A DNA stretch of 64,000 bases from Melastoma dodecandrum (Eukaryota > Streptophyta > Magnoliopsida > Myrtales > Melastomataceae). The translations under genes and the position numbers were made by a program. The notes beneath the pieces are model-generated. The model did not search any database. It saw only the letters and a program-made list of their open reading frames with translations, and was not told the origin of the DNA. Shown here in pieces: positions 1 to 10,691 of the stretch (the first letter of the stretch is position 1; every line of letters starts with the position of its first letter). The stretch lies in contig JARUPY010000089.1 of assembly GCA_029817715.1 (NCBI GenBank), forward strand, positions 620,001 through 684,000, given 5' to 3'.

Positions 1-402
1 GAGTGGGTCAGCGACGCTTTAAGGTAAAGGAGTGGTTGAGTGAGTAGGGAGAAGAACGGAAACTCACTGAGGGAGTTGCCTCACCTCGGGGTGGCCCGAG
101 GAAGAATTGTGGAAACTTTGGCTCCTTCGAGGTATGGAGGCAACTGGTCATCAAAGCTTGTCGCAGCTGGTGCGTTTAGTCGCATTGAAGGCCATCCCAT
201 TTGATGTTGCCCCTGCCACCTCCAGTCGTGGTCGACGGCCGCCGGATTTGAGTTGGTAACGAGGGAGGGGGGCTTCCGCGAGGTTGAACCTACCTTGGGG
301 CTCCTCGAGGAAGATCGAAGGAAAAGGATCGTGTACCGTCCGATGGTTGGTCGGGGAATCGATGAAAAAATGTTTTTCCTCCCCCCCCTCTTTTTTTAAG
401 CA
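1..402. other. Unassigned left edge
   Basis: No gene is supported here. The reading frames are short and show no recognisable domain. A short C-rich and T-rich stretch near 378-400 sits just outside the left inverted-repeat arm and may belong to that element. Confidence 0.4.
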
Positions 403-611
403 AATTATCGATTTTTTGCCCCACCTATAGGCCAACTTTCTTCTGTGGCATATCGTTTAAAAAGTTTTAATTGTGGCCTAATTTCGATTTCACTTTTTAA
501 TTTGACCTTAAACCCGACGTCCGTTAAGCGGTACAGACGTGTCGTTAACGGCCCTTATGATGTCCTACGTGGCTCAAATTTTGTTCAGAGAAACGTTACG
601 TGGCAAAACTG
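403..611 (+). repeat. Left arm of a long inverted repeat
   Basis: This stretch, from the TATCGATTTTTTGCC-like outer end through TTTCGATTTCACTTTTTAATTTG to CAAATTTTGTTC and AACGTTACG, reappears in reverse complement at 5336-5525. The two arms are clearly related but have diverged; the right arm lacks about 30 bases found here around 530-560. Related sequence occurs at 25.3-26.0 kb, so this is a dispersed family. The structure fits a foldback or long-TIR (Mutator-like) non-autonomous DNA transposon, but no target duplication was identified, so the class is inference. Confidence 0.65.
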
Positions 612-1773
612 ATAACACGAAATAAATCAAAAGGGTTTTAAGGTACTTTTTCATATCCAGCCTAGGGGTGAAAATGAGCCGAGCCGCTCGCGAGCTAGCT
701 CGGTCAAAGCTCGGTTCGAGCTCGAGCCGGTTCGTTCCGGCTCGTTAACGAAACGAGTCGAACTCGAGCCGAAACACTAACAGCTCGAAGGCTCGCGAGC
801 CTAATATTATATAATAAATTTTAATAATTTATTAATAAAAAATTAATAAAATTACCTAAAAAACTTTTTCCTTCCCCCTCCCCATACTCTGTGGTAAAAG
901 CAAACACTAAAGAAAAAACCTCTCTCTCCGTCTCCTTTTGGCGTGGCGATCTCCTCTCTTCATTAGATAAGTGGAAAATAATCGGCCTTTTCATACTTTG
1001 TGTCTCGCGAGGATCGGCCGGAGCGAGCGTCAAAAAGTACCGGAGAGGAGCTGGCCGAATTTTACGCCCGCGGGTAAGCGACAGAAAGAAGTGAATGCGT
1101 CATAGTCAAGGTACGCTTCCCATCCCCTTACCCTCTCATATTGTGTTTGGGCATGATGAATGGGTACGCTTCCCATCCCCTTACCCTCCCATCGCTTGTT
1201 GGTTCATGATGATTTTCTATTCTGTGTTTTCCCCATAATTTTCTTTTTTGAAAAAAAAAATTGGGTTTCGTGATTTTAAATTATCTATGCAAATGATTTG
1301 AATGATGAGACTTTTTCAAATATTAGTTATCCCTGGCTGATGCATCAAGTGCTGAATATTGTTCTCCGATAAATCCTTTTTAACAAAACGTTAATGTTCA
1401 CTTTTCATCTGTCAAATGCACGATAAATTGGGTCAGTTTGCCTCTTATGATGATGAATTTTAAAATTTTCGTTCTTTCGAGATTTTCGCCATGCGGAAAA
1501 ATATTGGAGACCTGAACTGAAGAGGCATGGCTTGATAATGTTCTTGTTCTAAACAACGCCTAAACTTTTCAGATTCTTAAGCATGTATTAATTTTTTTAT
1601 TATATGTTATCCATGAATTATTTTTATGCGATGAATAGTCTTATGCCGGTTATATATCTAGTGCAGAGGATCTCATATCCTTTGTGTTGGGGTCTGGACT
1701 TCTGTTGGTATTTGTGTTGGATTCATTTGGTCTCACATATTCTCTTTGTTTGCTCTGTCAGCCGGAAACAAAT

Positions 1774-3845
1774 ATGTCAACGCATTATACGTCTTCTGCA
1801 CCAACCGTAGGGAGTGGTGTTGCTGAAAGTAACGAGTTGGGGAAGGAGCTTCAAATCCAAACCGGGGCATTGGAAAGGATAGAGCTAAATTCGGCTAGTG
1901 AAACTGATAATACAACAAAGAAGGATGCACTAGAAGATGAGAACGTCAAAGCAAATAAAAGGAAGAGAACTTCAGCGGTTTGGGATGATTTTGAAGAAAT
2001 TTTGGAGAATGGAGAGAAGAAAGCTAAATGTTCTCATTGCCGCCATCTCTTAACAATTCTTAAATCGGGGAGTACATCTCACTTAAAGAGGCATAGAGAT
2101 AATTGTTTGAAGAGGAAGATGAACTCGAAAGAAGATGAAAGATAAATGCGCTTGAATTTTTCGTCAATCGATGGAACTACACTTGTAGTTCCCACGTTGC
2201 ATTCCGGGAAGTTTGACATGGAACAAATGCGGAAGGCAGCTGCACATTGGATTATGATGCATGAACATCCATTTTCCATTTTGGATGAACAGGGATTCAA
2301 TATGATGATGAAGTTAAGGATGCCCGAATGAAAAAAGATTGGTAGAGTTACAGGCAAGACGGATTGTATGAAAGTGTATGAGATTGAAAAGAGGAAATTG
2401 AAGAAGAATCTTGAAAGTGTTAGCAAAATTAGTTTGACAACTGATTGTTGGAAATCAAAGAACCAAAAGATAGAGTATATGGTTGTTACAGGGCATTGGA
2501 TTGACCAATCTTAGAAGTTGCACAAGAGGGTCTTGAGCTTCTTTCACATTCCATCCCCGAGAACAAGTATTCTGATTTCCGATGCAATTTTTAAATGCAT
2601 GAAAGATTGGGCTATTGAGAACAAGATTTATTCTGTTACTGTTGATAATGCATCTAGTAATGATGTTGCTATCAAGTATTTGAAGGAGACGATTCAAGTC
2701 TCAAGGAAGTTATTGGGTGGAGGAAAGTTATTTCATGTTCGATATTGTGCACATGTTCTGAATCTTTGTGTTCAGGATGGATTGGATGAAATTAAAGACG
2801 TCATCCAAGTAGTGAGGCAATGTGTGGAATACGTGAATCGTTCCGATGATAGGCTGATAAAATTTGTTGGCGTGTACAACAACTACTATTGAAAGAAAGG
2901 AGATTGGTTCGTGATTGCAAAACTCGATGGAACTCAACTTTCGAGATGCTTAGTTGTGCTTTAAAGTTCAAGGATGCTTCAAGAAGTTCAGAAGGTAAAA
3001 TCGGCCTTAGATATTGCTGCTGAACATTCAGATGAATTTATTAAGGCATTGGCATGTAAGATGAAGCTCAAGTTTGACAAATATTAGGGCGAATGCAACT
3101 TATTGATGGCTGTTGCTGTGGTGCTCGACCCAAGTCAAAAAATGATGGCAGTTGATTTCTGTTTCCAAAGCTTTATTCTGACAGAGATGTTTCAAAGAAT
3201 AAAGATTTGGTTGAAAAAACAATTGAAGGCCTTTATGAAGAATATGTTACAGAGCATTCGAAGGCATCTTTTGACTATTCAAATTATGAGAGTTTGGGTT
3301 CTTCTAGCAGTGTTGGCATGCAAGCAAGTATTACTCAAAACTGGGATGATTTTGAATCATATTGTGAAAAACTTGAGACTTCAGGGCATAGAAAATCTGA
3401 ATTGGCTGAATATTTGGGAAAAAGTCGTCTAAAAAAGAGTGAAATTGGCAAAGACTTTTCTTGTTTGGATTGGTGGAAGATGAATCGAGTACATTACCCA
3501 GTTTTGTCAAGAATGGCAGCTGATATTTTAACCATCCCAACAAGTTCAGTGGCTTCTGAAGCTACATTCAGTGCTGGAACGAGGGTAATTGATGCTTATC
3601 GTTCATCTCTTTCTCCGAATACGGTAGAAGCATTACTTTGTGGAGGAGATTGGCTTCGACATTTACATGGCATGAAAAAAATTGAAAAGGTAAGTTTTTT
3701 TCATTTAAAGTTTTTTCAATTTATGAAATATATTATTTATTAAACATGTTACTAACCCAAGCTTTTTATTTCTCTTTTTTGTTTCTTTTACAGAAAGGGA
3801 AAACATACCAAGAGATATTTATTGAAGTATCTAATTCAACTTCTT
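1774..3845 (+). pseudogene. Decayed hAT transposase (BED zinc finger to hAT C-terminal domain)
   Basis: The first frame (ATG at 1774, stop at 2145) encodes an acidic leader and a BED-type zinc finger, with C-x2-C followed by H-x4-H near KCSHCRHLL and LKRHRDNC. Homology then continues through separate frames at 2146-2331, 2518-2892 and 3103-3690, divided by stop codons and frameshifts. The last part is the hAT dimerisation domain, with the motif LDWWKMNRVHYPVLSRMA followed by IPTSSVASEATFSAG. A likely terminal intron runs from GTAAGT at 3690 to CAG at 3794, followed by a short tail ending in a stop near 3845. The gene cannot make a full transposase. An ATG at 1684-1773 is not needed, because that upstream frame begins with GTG. 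Confidence 0.9.
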
Positions 3846-4240
3846 GAAATAAGCTAAATATCGTTACATACTTTATAAAATTTTAAGATATTTATTGTCT
3901 TATTATTGTTATGGTGATTGTAATACTCTTTATAATATTTTATATACAGGTAATGATGCTTGTGATATTATTATGATTGGTAATGAAGTTATATCGTGAA
4001 AATGTTTTAAGAGTATGATTCTTGTGGTTTGTGATTGTTTTGATAAATCTGGTTCTATTTATGAAGATGTTTTGGGAGAATAGTTTGGAGATGTTTTCGA
4101 ATTATGATTTTGTTAAAATATTTTGACAACATTGTTCATATTTATGTTTTTTAAGTGAACTTTATTATATATGTTTTCGAGTCAACCGAGCCGAGTTCGA
4201 GTCAACGTCAATATATGTATATTTTGAAATCGAGCTCGAC

Positions 4241-4314
4241 CTTTCGAGCCAAGCTTAGGCTCGATCTACATTCGAGCCTTTCGAGCCAAGCTTAGGCTCG
4301 ATCTACATTCGAGC
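4241..4314 (+). repeat. 37-bp tandem duplication in the hAT subterminal region
   Basis: Two exact adjacent copies (4241-4277 and 4278-4314), each starting CTTTCGAGCCAAGCTTAGGC, followed by a partial third start. They lie in the right subterminal region among GAGCTCGAGC-like motifs, so the duplication multiplies likely transposase binding sites. Confidence 0.9.
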
Positions 4315-4488
4315 CTTTCGAGCCGAGCTCAAGCTCTCCATAATTAGAACGAGCCGAGTTCGAGCTCCAATTATTTGAGTTCGATCGAGCTGGAGCCGAG
4401 CTCGAGCTCGAGCTTTTCCTAATCGAGCCGAGCTCGAGCCTGAGAGTACTCGATCTCGACTCGACTCATTTTCACCCCTAATTCAGCC

Positions 4489-5335
4489 CCGGCCGCATGG
4501 AGAAGTTCCCTTCCCAGCCCCATCTTCATCAAGCAGAGGACGACTGGCTCTGCCCCTATTGCCGGCGCCGATACGAAGGAGCCCTCTTGCCCTAAGGTCA
4601 CGTGCATGGGTCAGGTCTGGGCGCGGCGGTCCAAGCATGGCCAGGGGAGGACTGGGAGGCGGCGGTGTCGGTGGATCCCCAGGATCATGCTCTGCCGGGG
4701 ATTGAAATGTGGTGCTCGGGTTAGGTTCCCGTTGTTTCGGCTGTCGAGCTGCTGCTTCCTGGGTTGGCCTAAGTGGGGCTCGGTGTTCCGGTTCGGGTCT
4801 AGGGGAAGGTCCGGCAAGTGGGGTTTCGGCAGCGGGGAGGAGGACTTCCGGGATGGGAAGAGGATGTGGTCGGAGAGGACGAAGATGATGGAGAAATGGG
4901 AAGGAAGGTTAATTGCTTCGCCGTCTTCGCCTCCGAAGAACGCTCTGATTCTCACGAGATGCAGGTCAGCACCGTACACGTCGACGTCCCTCGCCTGCCG
5001 ATTCTGGGGCTCACCGTTCGACCCAGAGAAAACGGAGCCCCGCCTCAGCTCGGAGAAAACGGAGCCCCGTCTCAGCACCGAGAAAGCAGAGCAAGCAAGC
5101 AAGCAAGAGATCGGTAGATACCGGCGGTGAACGGATAGAAACGAACTCCTCCGACAGGAATCTCCCTGATGGGGAACCCGTCAGGGAAGATGTTGACGCG
5201 TTGTAAGTCGGAACCGGCCCGGACGGCAGAGAAGACGTTGGATCCGGAGGCGACGGCAAGGGCGGGTGGGGGCGGATTCTGGCGGAAGACGAGGGTGGGA
5301 GTGGTGGACTCCTCCTGTTCTCCACGTGCATCGTG
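4489..5335. other. GC-rich unassigned segment between the hAT element and right arm
   Basis: GC content is much higher than in the flanks, and several open frames of 90-174 codons overlap on both strands, a sign of composition rather than coding. A near-duplicate of about 20 bases (GAAAACGGAGCCCC...) occurs at about 5028 and 5056, followed by four AAGC units. I recognise no protein domain on either strand. It could be a captured gene fragment inside the inverted-repeat element. Confidence 0.35.
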
Positions 5336-5525
5336 ATTAATCACTTTTGTCCCGTAACGTTTTCGAACAAAATTTAAGCCTAGGACATTATAAAGGATAG
5401 TCAGACGTCGGCTTTAAGGCCAAATTAAAAAGTGAAATCGAAATTAGATCACGACGAAAACTTTTCAAACGATATATCTCAAAAAAAAGTTGTCCCAATT
5501 GGGCCAAAAATCGATAATAAAACCA
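5336..5525 (-). repeat. Right arm of the long inverted repeat
   Basis: Reverse complement of the 403-611 arm: the shared blocks are CGTAACGTTTTCGAACAAAATTT, then AGACGTCGGCTTTAAGG, AAATTAAAAAGTGAAATCGAAATTAG and AACTTTTCAAACGATAT, ending near AAAAATCGATAA. Together the arms enclose the hAT transposon and the GC-rich segment, so the hAT copy probably inserted into an older inverted-repeat element. Confidence 0.65.
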
Positions 5526-6480
5526 TGGAAAAATCCCCCCCTTGAAATGAGGGAGCCCGCTATCTGAGGTCATGGAGCATGGGGAAGGGAATCCCATTTG
5601 TTTCACTAAAACGGGAGACTTGGGGAGTGGTGATCCGGCAGCGGCAGGGAGGAAGACTCCTTTTTGCCTCGAGAATTTTGTCCAGACACCAAGAAACTAA
5701 ACCCCCCCTGGCGGAGTCAAAGTTGCAGGTGATTGAATCTCTTGTCTGATATGCATGGGTGGAAGCTGTTGTTTGATCATTTCCGCCAGGGAAGGAAAGC
5801 ATTGTGAGTCAAATTGGGAGAGGGACTGTTCGTAAACAAAGGAAAAGGAAGGGAACGGGGTCAAGTGTTCTAAGGGGGGACGATTTTGTCCCATGTGTGT
5901 GCAGGGGGTATCCCGCCCAAAACACCTTCCCCCGGTCGTCTGAGACCTCGGAGCAGCGGAGGGAAAGTCTATGAGTTCCATCAAAATGGAGGGTTCGGAT
6001 GGGGCGGCCAGGAAGCTGCAGAGGAAGTTTTTGTTTCCAATATCCAGGTTCTGCCTGCCGGGCTTGTGTACAATGCAAAGTCTCAAATTTGAATTTGGGA
6101 AAAATGATGCACGATTGTTATAGATATTTGGGGATCTAAAACAAGTAAGAGTGATTTCCACATGTGGCATTCTCACATTTGATAACTGATACAATTTTGT
6201 TTTGATTGAATCAAAATGATCAGACAAAAAGGAACACTAATCACCACTGAACATGTCTTTAAGAATCTCAAGCTTCCTTTTTCCAAAAATCGGACTGAAG
6301 AAATCATAGTTATAGACTTTCATGTGATTTCATGTTCTGCCCACCTTCTTGGAGTAAATTCTGTTTGATTTTCCTACATATTTCTACGTCGTAAGACCAC
6401 TCTGACTACGATGGCTCGAATCAGATCTCATACGAGGGAGTAATCCTAGATGACCATACTCAGGTCGTTCCCGCTACCGT
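5526..6480. other. Intergenic, no supported gene
   Basis: The longest frame (minus strand, 5697-6227) has no domain I recognise, lacks coding character and overlaps other open frames. It is treated as chance. Confidence 0.4.
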
Positions 6481-6483
6481 ATC

Positions 6484-6775
6484 CTACAGTGTTGCTCCTC
6501 TGTTTTCCTCCTCTTCAACATAATGTACCACGTGAACACTTCCAAGATGGCGGCATAGACGCCAAGGAATACGAGGAATGCTGACGTAGGCCTTCTTCCA
6601 CTACCCGTCCGGATTCAGTACGTCGAGTCCCTTGAACACGTGGACAATGCTTAGGACGATCAAAAAAGTACCCAATAGCGTAGTGGTACACATTCCAGTA
6701 GGCCCTGCACTTGTGATAGGCCGCCGTGCCCGCAGATATTACTTGCCTGGAGTGTTCCCAGGGTGAAGTTGGTGA
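6484..6775 (-). pseudogene. Cytochrome b561/DOMON protein, C-terminal pseudogene fragment
   Basis: Read on minus, three frames line up in order with the last transmembrane part of plant cytochrome b561 and DOMON-domain proteins. HKCRAYWNVYHYAIGYF comes first; after a one-base shift in a T run comes LIVLSIVHVFKGLDVLNPDG. A stop codon follows, then WKKAY, and after a second shift LGVYAAILEVFTWYIMLKRR. Family members place a YWN-YHH-GY histidine helix, then a FKG-D-LNP loop and an EVFTW helix before a basic tail, which matches. The gene would be an ascorbate-reducible membrane electron carrier if intact; here it is a dead remnant with no upstream DOMON part visible. Confidence 0.8.
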
Positions 6776-6859
6776 CGAGGGAGATGCTGGAAAGTCACGT
6801 GGAGGTAGAGGTGCAACCAGTGGAGTTTTGATACGCAACCAGGGCCTGCGACCCACCAT

Positions 6860-8524
6860 CCACTCGGAGGCAGAGGCTCCCGTGCGTCGGAACGCGATTG
6901 AGGGTTCGTTCGTCGAAAAGGGATTCGAACCTATGCCCTCCTCTCTACTGAGTAACTGTTATTGGCGCCTAAATATAATTAGGCAACCTGATGCTAATAT
7001 AATTATACGCTCGTTCATTATATTTCATATAACCGGGTCACGTGAATGAAGCTTATGGGAAACATTTATTATTACATCCTCGAACGGCAACCACGTTTTC
7101 CCTCGTCTCGCTAGGGAACAACCATTTATTAATGTTATGTTTTCTTTTGGAGGACCACCATTTTTGTGATAGTCAAACCACAAACAGAAAGAGCCATTTC
7201 TTTTTTTCTTTATAAATACCGAATTTAGAGTGCGAGCCGACGTGATCAATGATTACATAATTTTAAAATAATTTATAGCACAAATCTAACGATGCCCCCC
7301 TTTTGTATTGTAGCCTAGAATTGACGCGACACCCATCATAATAATATTATATTAATGGAAAAAAAATTAAAGTAACGGAACGAAATGTTTTGTCGTAATG
7401 ATGAGCGTTGTTGGATGGGAAGGGAGCAGGAGATGCTACCGTGTGCGCTACCCCACCTGATCGAAGCTCCCCACCTCCTTGTTGTGAGTTCTGGTTTGGT
7501 TGGTTAGAGAAAAAGGTTCTGATGGGGGAAAGAAAGGAAAAAGGAAAGCTCGCAGCTTTTCCCATTCCTCTCTGACCTTAACCCCGTCTCTCTTTCTTCA
7601 TCGTATCGGATTCCCCGTGTCTTGTCATGTAATAATAACGAGCTAACGATCCCAGGCTTTCTTTTGGATTCCCGGTTCCCTTGATCGAGTAGAGAGCGTT
7701 GGTTAAGGTACAAGTCAGCTCCTTTCCTGGATGATTTCGACTGAATTCCTGTTGTGATTCTTGGGTTAATTTTAGGAGTTGGGTTGGAGGTGGAAAGTCG
7801 CTGTTGGGTTGTGGTTTTTCTTTCTGGGAAACAGCTGAATTTTTCGGTTCTTGGTTTCTGGAGGCGGTAATTCTGTAACTGGAGGAGGTGGTGCTTCTTC
7901 TTCTTTTGTTGATCATCTCCTTTTTCTTTTCGGGAGCTGTTTTTTTACCCCCTTGTGATTAGGGGAAGGTCATGGGAATTGAAGTCTGCTCTTGGTAAAG
8001 CCAGTGACCGATGATATTAGCATGGAATAAGCGATTGATTGAATTAGCTTGGGATGTCGACGATACGCAGGGAAATTGCTCTAGATTAGATTTGGTGATG
8101 CTCTGCAGGGAGAAATTGATCGCGTCATTGGGGTTAGAAATTTGATAAGTATCATTCTTAGCTGCTTTTTGCTCTCTACTACTGGTTCGTTTGATGGTCT
8201 ATGTATGACGGGATGGAAACTGGGAAGAGATGCCAGCAAAAACTTTAGCTAATTGATGTAGATCATGCTGTATTGGGCAACACTATCTGAGACAAGAGTG
8301 ACCGCGTCCCACTATGAAATTTAGTTGTGATCATAACAACAGATGCTTAAAGCCTGTAGTTTTGGCTAGGAGAATAGAACAAAGTATTAATAATTGGACG
8401 ATTTCTGCTCTAAATTTTCAATTTTTCAGTGTCACTTATTTCCCCTCGCACCCTTTTACCTTGAACCGCTGGCTGCCACCTTCGTGTTTAATTTACTGAT
8501 TTTGATGTTTTTTGTTGGTTGCAG
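6860..8524 (+). other. Leader region of the group I WRKY gene and intergenic DNA
   Basis: No coding gene is supported from 6860 to about 7400. The pyrimidine-rich stretch near 7560-7710 probably holds the first untranslated exon of the WRKY gene, ending at a GTACAAG donor near 7708. A clean acceptor (TTGGTTGCAG) ends at 8524, before the exon that carries the start codon. Exact transcription start and leader exons are inference. Confidence 0.45.
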
Positions 8525-8616
8525 TTGAATTTGGACTTCTCTGGCTTTCCTTTCGTGATGGAAGGCTGCTTCCTTCATATGACTGGAAATATGGCATCGC
8601 TCTCCTAGACAGTGAA

Positions 8617-10276
8617 ATGGCTAACCCAGAGACTGCTCGCAACAAAAGTGATCCAGCTCTAGCCGAGCTGAAATTGGAGAAGATAACAGATTGCCATCAG
8701 GGGGAGGACATGGACAAAAACAAAGGGAAGGATGCAGACAAAAAAGCTTCTCATGAATTGAAACATGAAAAGGTTCTTGACAGTGGGTGTTGTAATTCAC
8801 AATCCGATCAAGAAGAAGGCCATGAGAAACTGCAGGTGTCTGATGGGAAACTGGAAGTTGTTCCCATGAATAAAGAAGATGGTAGAGGATCCGATGCTCA
8901 AGAACTAGCCCTCCAGGCAGAGAGTACACCTATGCATGCGGAAAAGGTTCCAGAGGATGGTTTTAACTGGAGAAAATATGGCCAGAAAAATGTGAAAGCG
9001 AACGAGTTCGTTCGTAGCTACTATAGATGTACTTATCCATTTTGCCAGGTGAAGAGACAAGTGGAACGATCACATGATGGCCAGATCACCGACACGGTTT
9101 ATTTAGGTCAGCACATTCATCCTCCTATGAACAACCCTGGCACTGTTAATCCTCCAGCTTCCCCTGCTAATAAGAAACTGGAGAAACCTCCTTCGGCAAA
9201 GGTGAAAGGTAAAATAGTTGGAGGTACTATATTTTTTGCTGATATTTGTTGGAGGGAATTGTTGCATTGACGTTTACCTCCATAATTCTCCAGAGAAATT
9301 GTCCGAGGTGAAAATTTCAGCATACCCTCTGGCCAGTGTTGCTCCTAGATCTGAGATGGTGCCTATTCTGCAAAGTTTCGACACAAGTCGTGAAGTTCCT
9401 CGAAGTGATAAGGTCCAAGATGACGATGCATCCATTGACAGCCCCGTGACGAAAAAGAAGTAAACTTTCTGAGAGTATGGGGTGAGTTCTTACATGAATC
9501 TCTGCAACCCTTTCTGACAGAAGAATGTGTGTGTTAACAGGAAAAGGGGTACTGATAGTGCCAATCCTACGGCAGGGGACACTCCAAGCAGTGAAGCACG
9601 CACTGTTGTTCATACTGTCAGCGAGGTCGATATAGTTAACGATGGCCACCGCTGGCGCAAGTATGGTCAGAAGATGGTGAAAGGCAATACAAATCCAAGG
9701 TGGGTGGAGATAGAGAGAGATCTACATTTACTCTTGAAGACTGATTTGAGGTGCGATTGGCTGACACTATTTTGTTCCTGAAGGAGTTACTATCGATGTT
9801 CATGGGTTGGATGTCCTGCTCGAAAACTTGTTGAGAGGGCATTACATGATCCGAAGGTGGTTATTACAACTTATGAGGGTCACCACCTCCATGGCATGGC
9901 CCTTGAGAAAACAGTGGCTGTACACAACACAGATGGGTTGAATGTGAGTCCTGGACATTCCCAAGATTCAAAAAAGCAACCCAAAAACGCTGAGAATGTT
10001 CATCACAACATTGCTGTAGAATCTTCTCCTGCTCCTGCTACTCCTACTTGTACAGGAAAGATCCACGAGGAAAGCTCTAGGAAGGCTAAGAAGAGAGCAG
10101 GCAGCGGTAAGCTCGTCACCTTGAAGATGCCCATTCGTCCAGGTCCCAATAATAAACCGGACCAGCATGAGCAGCCAAGCAATGACGAAGCTAGCCGTGG
10201 CCCATGTACAGACACGAAGGACGAAAACCCCCATGCGCAACTGCATGCAAATAATGCGGCCGCAGTACACAGCTAA
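8617..10276 (+). CDS. WRKY1: Group I WRKY transcription factor, WRKY1-like
   Basis: Four exons join in phase: 8617-9208, 9294-9459, 9541-9699 and 9784-10276, giving 469 residues. There are two WRKY domains, each with WRKYGQK: the first has its tryptophan near residue 118 and ends in H-I-H, the second near residue 291 and ends in H-L-H. The intron inside the second domain falls after the NPR of the domain, the position conserved in plant WRKY genes. Two domains with C-x4-C zinc spacing make it group I; the flanking [12 protein letters not shown] and the [10 protein letters not shown] of the N domain resemble Arabidopsis WRKY1/ZAP1. Such factors bind W-box DNA in the nucleus, mostly through the C domain. 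The ATG at 8617 follows the acceptor at 8524 and gives the expected acidic N terminus. The tail after residue 330 is lysine-rich and disordered. Confidence 0.93.
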
Positions 10277-10598
10277 GGCCGACACCCTCAATAAGACCCC
10301 GGTTTTGCTGGTTTTGCTGGTTTTGTGAGCTGACTAGCGATGTTTGACCATCAATATATATATAGCTTGATTAGGTGGAGCGGTTTCTTCTTCATTTAAG
10401 TCTTGCTTATGCCTGGATTTGATTAACTGTTTGAGGATTAGATCCGCCACCGTCATGAAGCCAGTGTACATACATGGACACTAATACCGTGTTGTGTCTG
10501 CACTCTGCATTACATGAATATCCAATCTTCTGATGTAAAAAGGCCAACTTAACATGGATCTCTTTTTAATTCGTATTACTATTTGTGTTAAAACCCGG

Positions 10599-10691
10599 TG
10601 GGCTTTTCCTAATCATAAAGCCCAATTTAAAAACGACGCGTCGTTTCCACTTAGCCCAGTTTGTAGTTTTTAAAGATCTCCGTCTGGCCCA
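10599..10691 (+). promoter_or_regulatory. Site II cluster with a 16-bp palindrome
   Basis: Four TGGGCY elements in either orientation (10599, 10619, 10653 and 10686) surround the perfect palindrome AAACGACGCGTCGTTT at 10631-10646. Site II elements mark proximal promoters of plant housekeeping and growth genes. The cluster lies upstream of the first leader exon of the SAM-domain gene, so it is its likely core promoter. Confidence 0.6.

Larger units (their letters stand above)
663..4480 (+). mobile_element. hAT-superfamily DNA transposon with both ends intact
   Basis: Both ends carry the terminal inverted repeat TAGGGGTGAAAATGAG, matching over about 23 bases with a few C/T differences. This is the Ac-like hAT terminus form (TAGGGRTGAAA). 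The flanks are 8-base target duplications that differ at one position: ATCCAGCC at 655-662 and ATTCAGCC at 4481-4488. The first 140 and last 330 bases are dense in GAGCTCGAGC-type subterminal motifs, as expected for transposase binding sites. The 3.8-kb interior holds a broken transposase gene in the same orientation. The single mismatch in the duplication and the damaged gene point to an old, non-autonomous insertion. Confidence 0.93.

Noticed and set aside
4606..5130. 174-codon frame on plus and 163-codon frame on minus in GC-rich DNA
   Set aside because: Both are explained by high GC and few stops; neither shows a domain or splice context that fits a gene.
5697..6227. 176-codon open frame on minus
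   Set aside because: No recognisable domain, mixed composition, and overlapping open frames on both strands. Treated as chance.
6900..6960. tRNA-like GGTTCGAATCCC box on minus with CTCAGTAGAG upstream
   Set aside because: The B-box-like sequence is present, but the distance to the A-box-like sequence is far too short and no acceptor stem forms. At most a worn tRNA-derived SINE fragment.
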